Shown: positions 33,669 through 43,151 of the stretch, one piece after another
How positions within the stretch are numbered: position 1 is the stretch's first letter
Layout: every line of letters starts with the position of its first letter
Assembly (NCBI GenBank): GCA_015232355.1
Contig: JADFZW010000003.1
Location: 1 to 64,000, forward strand
DNA: 64,000 bases
Source of the DNA: Oligoflexia bacterium
GTDB lineage: Bacteria > Bdellovibrionota > Bacteriovoracia > Bacteriovoracales > Bacteriovoracaceae
Reading direction: 5' to 3'
Made by a program: the position numbers and the translations under genes
Notes under the pieces: model-generated
Databases searched by the model: none
Told to the model about the DNA's origin: nothing
What the model saw: only the letters and a program-made list of their open reading frames with translations

Positions 33669-34154
33669 TTATTTGCTCTCATCAGTATAATAACCGGTAA
33701 CTAAAATCAACTCTCCAGCAGCATCTTTGACCTTTTGAAAAAGACCTTCTTTAGGTTTTATTTTTTTTGTCTCTGGATGTGTCCAATGGTATGAAATAGC
33801 TCCGCTATCTTTAGTTTTTGCAGTTTCAATTATCTCTTGAATAAATAATTTGCCACTAGAATCTTTGACTCTATTAACATCTAAATTAACTAATTTTTTA
33901 TTTATTGCATGTTGAATACACTTTCCATCCATAGTAAGTGTATACAGATAAATATCACCATCTATGAATTTACCTTTCAAATCATCAAACTGTTTGAAAG
34001 CCTCTTCTCTTCCAGATTTTTCTAATAATTCTTTTCCCTTTTTCAAAAAAGCAAGGCATTTTTCTTTTGGAGTCTCGCTATAAACTGCCGTATTAAAAAT
34101 TAAAAGCACAGATAAAAATGATAATAAATAAAAAATTTTTCTTGGCGCACTCAT
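33669..34154 (-). CDS. exported single-Cache domain protein
   Basis: A 161-residue protein with a signal peptide (MSAPRKIFYLLSFLSVLLIF...VYS, cleavage near residue 26) and then only a Cache_2-like domain: YLYTLTMDGKCIQHAINKKL, AISYHWTHPETKKIKPK and VTGYY. Such domains usually form the ligand-binding periplasmic part of chemoreceptors and kinases. Here it is a free secreted protein. A divergent paralogue lies 115 bases to the right. It could deliver ligand occupancy to the membrane kinase at 34.8 kb. Confidence 0.85.
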   Translation of the reverse strand: MSAPRKIFYLLSFLSVLLIFNTAVYSETPKEKCLAFLKKGKELLEKSGREEAFKQFDDLKGKFIDGDIYLYTLTMDGKCIQHAINKKLVNLDVNRVKDSSGKLFIQEIIETAKTKDSGAISYHWTHPETKKIKPKEGLFQKVKDAAGELILVTGYYTDESK

Positions 34155-34268
34155 CTTTTTTCCTTTGTTTAATTTATTTTAGCGTGTGATATACTGTGAT
34201 AAAACACATGACAACCTGATTGTTCCTATTAAATTATATAATAAAAATCAATCAAAAAGGAATAACAA

Positions 34269-34772
34269 ATGTTTAGAAAAATTAATTCTTTATACTCAAG
34301 AATTTTACTCTTCTTATTTTTGTCTTTATTTTTTATAAATTCTATTCCTCAAAATGCTAGCGCTACCAATAATAATGATCTAGAAAAAAAGTGTATCGAT
34401 CTAGTCGAGAAAGGAGTTGAACATATTAAAAAAGTCGGGATTGAACAGGCATTTAAGGATTTCAAAGATTATAAAAAAAATTTTATCTCTGATGAACTTT
34501 ATCTCTTCACCTTTAATACAAAAGGAGAGTGTATCCAACATGCAATTAATCCTAAGTTAGTCGGTGTAAATTTAACTAAAATTCAAGATACTAAAGGAAA
34601 ACTATTTATTAAAGAATTGATAGATAAAAGCAACAGTAACCTAGCAGGATGGATTGATTATTATTGGACTAACCCTAAAACTAAAAAGATTACACCTAAG
34701 AAAACCTATTACATAAGAGAAAACAATATTGCTGGTGGAATTATCCTCTCTAGTGGATTTTATTTAAAATAA
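34269..34772 (+). CDS. exported single-Cache domain protein (paralogue)
   Basis: A 167-residue paralogue of the divergent gene to the left. It has the signal segment ILLFLFLSLFFINSIPQNASA and then LYLFTFNTKGECIQHAINPK, KGKLFIKELI, IDYYWTNPKTKKITPKK and SGFYLK. Identity over the Cache part is about 45% by eye, concentrated in ECIQHAIN and the Y-W-(H/N)P-x-T-K-K block. AAGGAATAACAA precedes the ATG. It is upstream of the membrane kinase by 51 bases, in the same direction, so both are probably co-transcribed. Confidence 0.85.
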   Translation: MFRKINSLYSRILLFLFLSLFFINSIPQNASATNNNDLEKKCIDLVEKGVEHIKKVGIEQAFKDFKDYKKNFISDELYLFTFNTKGECIQHAINPKLVGVNLTKIQDTKGKLFIKELIDKSNSNLAGWIDYYWTNPKTKKITPKKTYYIRENNIAGGIILSSGFYLK

Positions 34773-34823
34773 ATAATATTACAAATAATTAAAATAAAAT
34801 TTATACAAAGTAAGATATAAAAT

Positions 34824-37800
34824 ATGAAAAATTTCCTACAAAATTTAAAGATTATAAAAAAAATTATCCTAGCTCCATCAATTGGAATTTTATTGATCAT
34901 TGGTTGTTGGTTAGTTGCCTTCCAAGGAATGGAAAAGTTAAATTATGTTGTTAAAGATTTTTTTCATAAAAGATTTTTCAATTACACACAATCAGCAATA
35001 CTACTCGATAGGACAATAAATAATAATAATAATTTATATAAAATAATCCTTTGGGTGGACAAAGGATTTGATCAAAAACGAATAGATAATTTAATAACTG
35101 AAACAAAAAAAGAACTATCAGACATAACCATTGAAATTGAAAGTAAGCTTAAGCAAGTAGATCTAACCAATGATCAAGAAGAAATTTTAAAAAAAGCAAA
35201 ACTTACTATGAGCAATTATAAATCAGATGTTGAAAACATTATTTCTAATCTAAGTACTGATGTAAATGCTGCCATCATGTTTGCTGCCGGAATAGATACT
35301 GACTTTGTACAACTAAAGGGATTATTACAACAATTAGTTGATTATGAAAATAATCTTAGCACTCAACTTTTCTCTATTGCTCAAAAAAATCACACAAAAT
35401 ATGCAACATTTAGTTTAATTATTTTAATAAATGCAGTTTTAGCATTAATCTTTATCAGTCGTTTTATGGCCAAAGTTATTACAGCTCCTATTTTTAATTT
35501 AAAAGAAAAGTTGAAATTAATATCAAAAGGAGATTTGACAATCGGACTTGATCTTAAAATTAATGATGAAATTGGAGAATTAGCAAGCTCGGCCAGCGAA
35601 ATGATGAATACCATTCGTAAAATAACTTCTAGCTTAGAGAATGAAAGAAATAACATCGCAAATCTTTTAAATAATATGCAGCAAGCGATTTTTATTGTAA
35701 ATGAAAATGGGGTAATCATTCCGCCTGTCTCTTCCTACACTAAAGAAATTTTCAAACAAGAGGATATTATTGGTAAAAATATTTTTGATACCTTATACAA
35801 AGACATAAAAAAAGAAAGCGAACTCTATTCTATAATTAATAATATTTGGCAAACAGTTTATGGTGAAAATAACATTCAATGGATGGTGATTGAAGATAAT
35901 TTACCTACTGAAATTGAATATTATATCGATAGCAAAATCAAAAAAAAATTAAAAGTTCGATATGTACCTCTATGGAATAAATCTGATCTTCTTGAAGCAA
36001 TCATGTTGGTAATCGAAGATATAACCGTCATTGAAATATTAGAAAAAAAGATTAATCAGGAAAAACATAATAACTTAAAACGGGTCACCATCCTCCAACA
36101 ATTAGCAGCTCAAAGTAATAATATTATTAAAGAATTTCTTATTAATTCAATTGAATTAGTCGATCAAGTTTATAACAATTTAAAAACAAAAGATCATATT
36201 AAAAATTTGAACAATGATTCTTACTTAAATATTTTATCAAAACTTCATACATTAAAAGGAAATGCTCGAGTATTAGGTTTTACATATCTTTCTGAGACTA
36301 TCCATAACTTTGAAAGTTATATGCAAAACAATAGAACTCGAATTATAAATGAATTTGTTAATGAAAACGACTCTATTATTATGCAAAACACTCATCAAGA
36401 ATTTGAATACCAAATAGAAATGATCTTTATCCAGCTAATGGATTATTCTAACAATGCTGAAAAGATATTTAGAATCAAACTAAATTTCAAGCAAATCTTA
36501 CTTCTCACAACTCACAAAAATTATCTCTCACTTTTATCTTACTTTGTTGATATCAACAATATAAAACTTAAATCCTCCGTTTTAAATTTTAAAAACCTAA
36601 TTGAAATTATCATAAAAAAATTAAAAGAAAATACTACAAAATTAGGATCTCTTGAGGCCAAAGAAGTTCTCAATCTTATTTCAAAAGACATCAGAGCACT
36701 TTATGATAATCCAATTAACCATGATTATTCGCAAATAATCTCTCTTTTTAAACGACTTAATACCATTATAAAAAATTTTTTCATCTCCAATATTAGCATC
36801 GACTATGGAAATTATAATACAGATTATGTTCTCAATCTATTTTCACAGATATATGAGATCAGTAACCCTAACATCAACTGTGGACATAATGAACCTAATA
36901 AAAATATTCTTCCTTCAGAAATTTTGGATGCATTAGTGAAATTATCTAAATCAAGTGAGGATTGTTTTTTATCAACTCCATATATATTAATAAAATCATA
37001 TTTAGATAAACAAAAAGATAATAGGGATAGTGATGTTAAAACTTTTGAAAATTTATTACATCAACTATGGCATTATATCGCAATAATTTTGTTTATTGAT
37101 GTTGGAACTGGAAAGCACCTACTCTCTGATAAAACAAATGACAATAATAATTCAAATAAATTTAATAACTTCTTAGCAATGATTGCCAAACATATTAATA
37201 TCTCTTCTAGCAATATTAATAGTCACTTTTGTATTAAAAACAACACCTCCGACTTTTTTGAAAATCTATTAAGCAAAATTAAAATTTTTGACTTTACCTC
37301 ATCAATAAAAAACAACTTGCATAATCTACAATTGCCTGAAATATTTTTTAAATTATATGATAAATTTGCATTCAATGAACTTTTAAGTTATTCACTTCTA
37401 ACAGATATCTATATGTTATTTTATTTAACTGATAAAAAAATAAATTCTTCAAATCTTCAAAGCATAGAAATGGAAGAGGTAATAAAAGATAATTTAGATG
37501 ATTTCAAAAATACTTTAAATACTATCTATCAAAAAAGAATAACTGATCAAGATATTAAAATATTAAAACAGAAAGGGGATTTGCTTTTTGAAGTTCCATT
37601 GATTACAATTTTAGCTAATTATAAAGAGATGATAAATGATTTATCTACTCGATTAATGAAAAAAGCAATATTACAAATTGATGGATCAAACATTTCATTA
37701 GATAGACAAAAATTAAATATGCTTTGTGATTGTGTAACTCACATACTACGTAATTCAATCGACCATGGAATCGAACATCCTGCAATTAGATTACAAAAAG

Positions 37801-38165
37801 GTAAAAATGAATATGGATTAATAAAAATTAACTTAACTGAAAATAATCAAAATAAAGTTATTACCATCTCCGATGACGGTCAAGGACTTAATAGCGAAAA
37901 GATATTACAAAAAGCAAAGATCATAAACGCAAATTTGTACAAAACTAGTGATACAGAAATTAGTGATTTAGAAGCTAATACAATTAAAGAGATAATTTTC
38001 CAACCTGAATTCTCAACTGCCGATAAAGTTAGCGAACTCTCCGGCCGAGGAATTGGCCTAAGTATAGTAAAAAATAAAATCGAAGAAATGGGAGGGAAAA
38101 TTGATGTCAATAGCACATCTAATCTCGGTACAACTTTCATGATCACACTTCCAAAAATGTCTTAA
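34824..38165 (+). CDS. membrane CheA-like histidine kinase (HAMP-PAS-HPt-HATPase)
   Basis: A 1113-residue kinase. Membrane helix 1 is at about 15-34 (IILAPSIGILLIIGCWLVAF), a helical periplasmic region runs 35-195, helix 2 is near 196-218, then HAMP (219-272), PAS (about 283-400, NEIFVIN-type) and coiled coil. An HPt domain follows with H475 in LHTLKGNARVLGF. A long divergent helical region (540-900) has a few HPt-like segments. The end is a CheA-type ATPase: HILRNSIDHGIEHPAIRLQK, ISDDGQGL, FQPEFSTADKVSELSGRGIG. The CheW-like P5 domain is absent; the protein ends at the ATPase. So it is a CheA derivative with its own sensor, probably phosphorylating the nearby receiver. Confidence 0.9.
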   Translation: MKNFLQNLKIIKKIILAPSIGILLIIGCWLVAFQGMEKLNYVVKDFFHKRFFNYTQSAILLDRTINNNNNLYKIILWVDKGFDQKRIDNLITETKKELSDITIEIESKLKQVDLTNDQEEILKKAKLTMSNYKSDVENIISNLSTDVNAAIMFAAGIDTDFVQLKGLLQQLVDYENNLSTQLFSIAQKNHTKYATFSLIILINAVLALIFISRFMAKVITAPIFNLKEKLKLISKGDLTIGLDLKINDEIGELASSASEMMNTIRKITSSLENERNNIANLLNNMQQAIFIVNENGVIIPPVSSYTKEIFKQEDIIGKNIFDTLYKDIKKESELYSIINNIWQTVYGENNIQWMVIEDNLPTEIEYYIDSKIKKKLKVRYVPLWNKSDLLEAIMLVIEDITVIEILEKKINQEKHNNLKRVTILQQLAAQSNNIIKEFLINSIELVDQVYNNLKTKDHIKNLNNDSYLNILSKLHTLKGNARVLGFTYLSETIHNFESYMQNNRTRIINEFVNENDSIIMQNTHQEFEYQIEMIFIQLMDYSNNAEKIFRIKLNFKQILLLTTHKNYLSLLSYFVDINNIKLKSSVLNFKNLIEIIIKKLKENTTKLGSLEAKEVLNLISKDIRALYDNPINHDYSQIISLFKRLNTIIKNFFISNISIDYGNYNTDYVLNLFSQIYEISNPNINCGHNEPNKNILPSEILDALVKLSKSSEDCFLSTPYILIKSYLDKQKDNRDSDVKTFENLLHQLWHYIAIILFIDVGTGKHLLSDKTNDNNNSNKFNNFLAMIAKHINISSSNINSHFCIKNNTSDFFENLLSKIKIFDFTSSIKNNLHNLQLPEIFFKLYDKFAFNELLSYSLLTDIYMLFYLTDKKINSSNLQSIEMEEVIKDNLDDFKNTLNTIYQKRITDQDIKILKQKGDLLFEVPLITILANYKEMINDLSTRLMKKAILQIDGSNISLDRQKLNMLCDCVTHILRNSIDHGIEHPAIRLQKGKNEYGLIKINLTENNQNKVITISDDGQGLNSEKILQKAKIINANLYKTSDTEISDLEANTIKEIIFQPEFSTADKVSELSGRGIGLSIVKNKIEEMGGKIDVNSTSNLGTTFMITLPKMS

Positions 38166-38184
38166 ATAAATTTCAAAAAAAACT

Positions 38185-40038
38185 TCAATACGAGAGTACA
38201 TTCTCATCAATTCCTAATAATTTTAGATTATCGAGAAATTTTTGCTCATTCCACTCGGTTTTTGACATTTTTTTTATTCGCTCAACTTTATCTTTCAATT
38301 GAAATTTTAATTCCAGGAAGTCTTTTTTTGCTTTGTTCTCTTTACTTGCCATCTTATAAAAAAATATATATTCGGCCAACACAATAGATACGTCTACCTG
38401 AAAATAATTGAAATCATTTTCTGATATACTATCAACAATGTAATATGCTTTAGAAAATGTATTTTGAGAAGCAAAGATACATGCAAGATAATATTTTAAC
38501 CATGGGGAATTTTTAATTATCAGCAATTTACTTTCTAACAGTTTTATTTTACTTTGAATGCTGAGATCGGTACACTTATATATGGCCGTTGCATACACTT
38601 TATCAACATTATTTCCATATGGGTCCCATTCTATCAACCTTTGGGCCAATATAACACTTTTTTGAAATTCAGCATTTTTTATTAAATTTACAATATGATT
38701 TTTCAAATTAAATGGCGTAAGTTCAATTTTAGTTGCTCTTTCAAAAAGAGTATAATTAGAATACCAAGAAGAACTTACTTGTAAAGAATGATATATAAAA
38801 ATTAATAACGTTATTATAAACATTAAGGATGCTAGATATTTAATACATCTTCGTTTAACTTGATTGATCTGCTTGATCTGTTTGATTAATAACAAGTCAC
38901 TGTAATCCTTCATCACAATACCAGCAATGATATACATTCCAATTCCTGTATTTAAAATGTATGTATCCGAACCAAATATATTTGTAAGATTTATTGTAAC
39001 TACCAAAATCGGAAGTATTGAAAACAAACACCAAATAATAAGTAATCGATTCTTAGTTTTATAAATTCCCCAAAAAACTATTACAGTAAGAATAATTCCA
39101 AATATATTTAATATCGATCCAGGATAATATGATGTAGGTGTAGACCAAAACGGAACAAGTACCTGCCAAAAATATCTACCAAAACTAAGAATCTTATATG
39201 AAATCTGATCATCGGCAGTCGAGATATATTTAGAAATAGCAGTTTGATGTATATAGATTTTTGTATAATAAAAAATATTAAGAATTGCACAGGAGAAAAG
39301 AGTTATCGCTAAAAATGAAAAAGTTATAATCCATCGTTTATGCAATAAAAGACGATAAGTATAATTATGTTTATAGAAGATGAAAACAAGACCCCATATT
39401 GGCCACAAAATATTAATTGGTTGAGAAAAACAGGATAAGAAATAAAAAAGAACAATTAAAAATAGGTGTTTATTATCCGGTCCATCTTCTCGTTCATTCT
39501 TGTTGATTGTAGATACAATTAGAAAATACGTTGCCAACAAAATAAATATCGTTGAAAGAAGATGTTTTCTAGCAGTTACCCAAAGCAAAGCATTTGTAAA
39601 GCAAGGATGAAATGCATATAACAAAACTAATAAATACATTATCAATTTAGATGTATTATTAATAGAATTACTGCTCATATCGACATGAGTCGTAAGCAAT
39701 GTAAACAACATATATAAAATTAACATCCAAATAATCAAATTATTAAAATGATGAACACTTAAGTTTAAATGTTTTTTTATTTGAAAATCAACATAGTAAC
39801 TCAAATCCCTAATTGGTTGAATATCGAAAATCTCTCTATTTTTGATTTTCAATAGATAATCATCTATACCTACAACTTTCTCCATAGGAACAACAACAAA
39901 ATCATCATCATATCCAAGCAAAGGATCTTCGCTAATAATCTTCCAATGAATTAATAATATCGATACAAATAAAAAAAGAAAAAATATATACTTGAAGTAT
40001 TTCGATTTTTGAGCTGTTAGCAATCTCTCGTTTATCAT
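38185..40038 (-). CDS. multi-span membrane protein, GT-C glycosyltransferase/TPR-like
   Basis: A 617-residue protein with about 10-11 membrane helices in its first 410 residues. The loop after helix 1 holds LLGYDDDFVVV, an Asp cluster like the first-loop acidic motif of GT-C enzymes (PMT, TMTC, ArnT). The C-terminal 190 residues are helical and TPR-like (KNAEFQKSVILAQRLIEWDP, YYLACIFASQNTFSKAYYIV), like TMTC proteins. GT-C enzymes use polyprenyl-phosphate sugars, which the GT2 gene at 16 kb could supply. The GT-C call is inference. Ile/Leu repeats (LIKQIKQINQVK) occur near 388. The gene converges on the kinase, 20 bases away. Confidence 0.55.
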   Translation of the reverse strand: MINERLLTAQKSKYFKYIFFLFLFVSILLIHWKIISEDPLLGYDDDFVVVPMEKVVGIDDYLLKIKNREIFDIQPIRDLSYYVDFQIKKHLNLSVHHFNNLIIWMLILYMLFTLLTTHVDMSSNSINNTSKLIMYLLVLLYAFHPCFTNALLWVTARKHLLSTIFILLATYFLIVSTINKNEREDGPDNKHLFLIVLFYFLSCFSQPINILWPIWGLVFIFYKHNYTYRLLLHKRWIITFSFLAITLFSCAILNIFYYTKIYIHQTAISKYISTADDQISYKILSFGRYFWQVLVPFWSTPTSYYPGSILNIFGIILTVIVFWGIYKTKNRLLIIWCLFSILPILVVTINLTNIFGSDTYILNTGIGMYIIAGIVMKDYSDLLLIKQIKQINQVKRRCIKYLASLMFIITLLIFIYHSLQVSSSWYSNYTLFERATKIELTPFNLKNHIVNLIKNAEFQKSVILAQRLIEWDPYGNNVDKVYATAIYKCTDLSIQSKIKLLESKLLIIKNSPWLKYYLACIFASQNTFSKAYYIVDSISENDFNYFQVDVSIVLAEYIFFYKMASKENKAKKDFLELKFQLKDKVERIKKMSKTEWNEQKFLDNLKLLGIDENVLSY

Positions 40039-40257
40039 TTATAGATTACCTGGTCATTTCCTAATATAAATTTATAAAATCTCTGATCTATCTAATTTAA
40101 AATCAAAATATAGCTTCTTTTAACCTAAGATATACTCATTAATCATAGATAATTATTCTAAATTTTAAAATAAAAGAACATAAAAATAATTTGAAATATT
40201 AAAATGAAATCATATAAAATAATAAAATAAGGTGTTTTAAGGAGGTAATATCAAACT

Positions 40258-41952
40258 ATGTCTAGCAAATTAGTTGAGAATAAAAATAAGACTACAAAAG
40301 ATAATTATAATCCTGATTTTGATTTTGATTTCGTTATTATTGGCAGCGGATTTGGAGGAAGCGTATCTGCAATGAGATTATCGCAAAAAGGATATCGTGT
40401 GGCCGTTATCGAAGAGGGAAAATCTTATGATAATAACGACTTTCCAAAGAGCAACTGGAATATAAAAAAGTTTTTATGGATACCATTACTTCGTTGTTTT
40501 GGAATTCAACGAATGACTTTTTTACGAAGACTTATGATCTTGCATGGAACTGGAGTAGGAGGAGGAAGTTTAGTCTATGCAAATACATTAATGCAACCTA
40601 ATGATGAAATCTTCAGATCAAAAACATGGCCTACTGGTGTTGATTGGGTTAACGAGCTGGCACCACATTTTGAATTATCAAAAAAAATGTTAGGTGTTGT
40701 TACTAATCCTCATCTGGCCGAAAATGATTTAGTCTTGAAAGAATTAAGTGAAAAGATGGGAGCTCTTCACACTTTTCATCCTACAGAAGTAGGAGTCTTT
40801 TTTGGTCAACCAGAAGTTGAAGTTAATGATCCATATTTTAATGGAGCCGGACCACGCAAGAAAGGATGTCATTTTTGTGGTAGCTGTATGATTGGTTGTC
40901 CGACAGGAGCAAAAAATTCTTTGGATAAAAATTATCTCTATTTTGCAAAGAAATGGGGTTGTAAAATTTTTAGCGAACTTACTGCAAACAAAATCATTCC
41001 ACCCGATGAAGGCCAGAGACATCTAAGATATTCAATTACAACTTTCAAATCTACTTCTTGGTTTAAGACTACTGGACCAACCTTTACTGCAAAAAAAGTA
41101 ATTGTATCAGGCGGAGTTTTAGGCACCATTAAACTGCTTTTAAAAAATAAATTCTTCTATAAAACCTTACCCAAAATATCCTCTCGCCTTGGAATGGATG
41201 TCAGATCAAATGGAGAGAGTTTGTTGGGGGCGGTGACTTTTGACAGAAATAAGGATTTTTCAAAGGGAATTTCCATTGGCTGTGCTTTTCACCCAGATGC
41301 AAATACAAAGATAGAAGGAGTTCGCTATCCCTCTGGTTCAAATCTTCTTCGTTTGATGGGTGTACCTCTGACTGAAAATGGAGGAATTTTTACTCGTCCA
41401 CTAAAAACTTTTCTAAATCTAATTGTAAATTTTCCTACCTATCTTCGTTCTTTGATGATTCCTGATAATGCCAAAGCTTGCATTATCTTATTGGTAATGC
41501 AATCTTTAGAAAGCAAAATGAAACTCTCATTAGGCAGATCACCTTTAACTCTATTTAAACGTAATTTGATAAGTAAAAGAGAACAAAAAGATCTTGATAT
41601 TCCAAGTTACATTCCCGTGGCCCAAAATGCGGCCACGACATTAGCATCCATCATCGATGGTGGTGCTTATAATATGTTTTCTGAAGTATTTTTTTCCACA
41701 CCTATGACTGCTCATATTTTAGGTGGAGCAATCATGGCCCATACAGCAGAAGAAGGAGTTATTTCACTTAATCATGAAGTATTTGGTTATCCAGGATTAT
41801 ATGTTTCCGATGCCAGTGTGATTGCTGCAAATTTAGCAGTAAATCCTAGTCTTACCATCACTGCTTTAAGTGAAAGATTTGCCTCTCATTTTCCGATCAA
41901 TTCTGAACGACAAAATTATACTGAACCTAAAATTGAATTCTCAAATAAGTAA
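40258..41952 (+). CDS. GMC-family FAD oxidoreductase
   Basis: A 564-residue flavoprotein of the glucose-methanol-choline family (cholesterol-oxidase-like). The FAD motif is FVIIGSGFGGSVSAMRL (residues 24-40), with IEEGKSY the ribose-binding Glu. HGTGVGGGSLVYAN is the second FAD signature. CHFCGSCMIGCPTGAKNSLD (about 205-224) is a Cys-rich segment typical of this subgroup. The C-terminal signature is NPSLTITALSERFASH. AGGAGG lies 12 bases before the ATG. Substrate is not evident. Neighbours are unrelated. Confidence 0.9.
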   Translation: MSSKLVENKNKTTKDNYNPDFDFDFVIIGSGFGGSVSAMRLSQKGYRVAVIEEGKSYDNNDFPKSNWNIKKFLWIPLLRCFGIQRMTFLRRLMILHGTGVGGGSLVYANTLMQPNDEIFRSKTWPTGVDWVNELAPHFELSKKMLGVVTNPHLAENDLVLKELSEKMGALHTFHPTEVGVFFGQPEVEVNDPYFNGAGPRKKGCHFCGSCMIGCPTGAKNSLDKNYLYFAKKWGCKIFSELTANKIIPPDEGQRHLRYSITTFKSTSWFKTTGPTFTAKKVIVSGGVLGTIKLLLKNKFFYKTLPKISSRLGMDVRSNGESLLGAVTFDRNKDFSKGISIGCAFHPDANTKIEGVRYPSGSNLLRLMGVPLTENGGIFTRPLKTFLNLIVNFPTYLRSLMIPDNAKACIILLVMQSLESKMKLSLGRSPLTLFKRNLISKREQKDLDIPSYIPVAQNAATTLASIIDGGAYNMFSEVFFSTPMTAHILGGAIMAHTAEEGVISLNHEVFGYPGLYVSDASVIAANLAVNPSLTITALSERFASHFPINSERQNYTEPKIEFSNK

Positions 41953-42021
41953 TTGAGATGCTTTCAGGATTTTTAGAGGATAAACTGATTAAACATCTCG
42001 AAAATTTTTCTGATTGAATCA

Positions 42022-42306
42022 CTAGAATCGCTCTTTAATATTTCCTCTCTCATCTATGAAATCGGCCCGACGGTCCTGATTATACCTAGGTTTATTAAGA
42101 AATTGATTTACCCTTTCTTCTTTGGAAACCTCTTTACCGTCAATAGTTATAACAAATTCATTTTTAACAGGAATAATATTTGCTGGCCCTCTTTTTGAGG
42201 AGTTCTTTCCACTATTTTGCTGACAACTACTAATAATGATCACAGTAAGAAGTAGTATACATGAGAGTGTTTTTAAATAGAAATTACTTGATTTTTTGGT
42301 AAACAT
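42022..42306 (-). CDS. small lipoprotein
   Basis: A 94-residue lipoprotein. The lipobox is ISSC in LLLTVIIISSCQQ (Cys near residue 29). The rest is polar: Ser/Lys linker, then FVITIDGKEVSKEERVNQFL and an Arg/Asp-rich end. No known domain. It converges on the GMC gene. There is an IR-like GAGATG/CATCTC pair between the two stops. Confidence 0.65.
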   Translation of the reverse strand: MFTKKSSNFYLKTLSCILLLTVIIISSCQQNSGKNSSKRGPANIIPVKNEFVITIDGKEVSKEERVNQFLNKPRYNQDRRADFIDERGNIKERF

Positions 42307-42558
42307 AAAAATTCCCCTTGTTTTTATCTATGGTTTAAATAAAATTTGCCTTCCTTGATTTTATTATAGCAAAAAGGTCAGGAATTTATTATCCGTGTTT
42401 TTAACAGGGGCAACCTAGTAAAACCTACAGTTCTTGAAAAAAAGCAAACAAAATTTATTTAATTTATTAATCCTCAGTTAGATGATGATATAATTGAATT
42501 TGTACTGTGAATGTAGATAATTAATTAAATGTTAATGGAGAGATTTTAACACATACAT
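42307..42558. other. divergent intergenic region
   Basis: About 250 bases between a leftward lipoprotein gene and the rightward LuxR-type gene. It must hold both promoters. No inverted repeat or structured RNA stands out. The LuxR-type start is preceded by GGAGAG 15-20 bases upstream. Confidence 0.3.
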
Positions 42559-42972
42559 ATGAAATCTACTGAGAAATATCTACAAAACTTATTTGATGAC
42601 TTAGATATACTACTTACTCAGGTAAAATTATATAAAAAAATCACTATTAAAAACACAGAAACTCAAACAATTCTTTCAGTATTAGAGGAACAAATTGAAA
42701 AAATAAACAACCATCAGCAAGAAATAAAAAAACTCATTCAAAATGAAGATATTTCCAATACAGGGACCATAAATATTAATCTTTCTCCAAGAGAATTAGA
42801 GGTACTTACTTTAGTGGCCAAAGGATTAGCAAATAAACAAATTGCATATCAATTAAATATATCTGAAAGAACTGTTCATTTTCATTTAAAATCTATTTTT
42901 ACAAAATCAAACACTACATCCAGAACAGAAGCATCTGTTTGGGCCTTAAGTAAAAACATCATTAAACTTTAA
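42559..42972 (+). CDS. LuxR/NarL-type HTH regulator
   Basis: A 137-residue regulator. The first 75 residues are a coiled coil ([20 protein letters not shown]). The LuxR HTH is [20 protein letters not shown] (residues 76-95) and [20 protein letters not shown]. There is no receiver or ligand domain, so input is unknown; the coiled coil may bind a partner. The degenerate CpaF homologue follows 180 bases on, in the same direction. Confidence 0.88.
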   Translation: MKSTEKYLQNLFDDLDILLTQVKLYKKITIKNTETQTILSVLEEQIEKINNHQQEIKKLIQNEDISNTGTININLSPRELEVLTLVAKGLANKQIAYQLNISERTVHFHLKSIFTKSNTTSRTEASVWALSKNIIKL

Positions 42973-43151
42973 TTTTAGTAAGGGCCAATAACCTTAGTTT
43001 AACCCATCATCAACTCACCTGTAGGAATTACCAGGTATCTTCTGTAAAAAGTACGAGTACATAAAATTTTAATTTTATAATAAACTTTATTAATACCAGG
43101 GATGGCAACAAAAATTTAAAATATTAAATCAGATTTAAAGAGGAGTTTTTT

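Noticed and set aside
40744..41022. Leftward frame of 92 codons inside the GMC oxidoreductase.
   Set aside because: It lies in a strongly conserved gene in the opposite direction and has no ribosome-binding site or family features.
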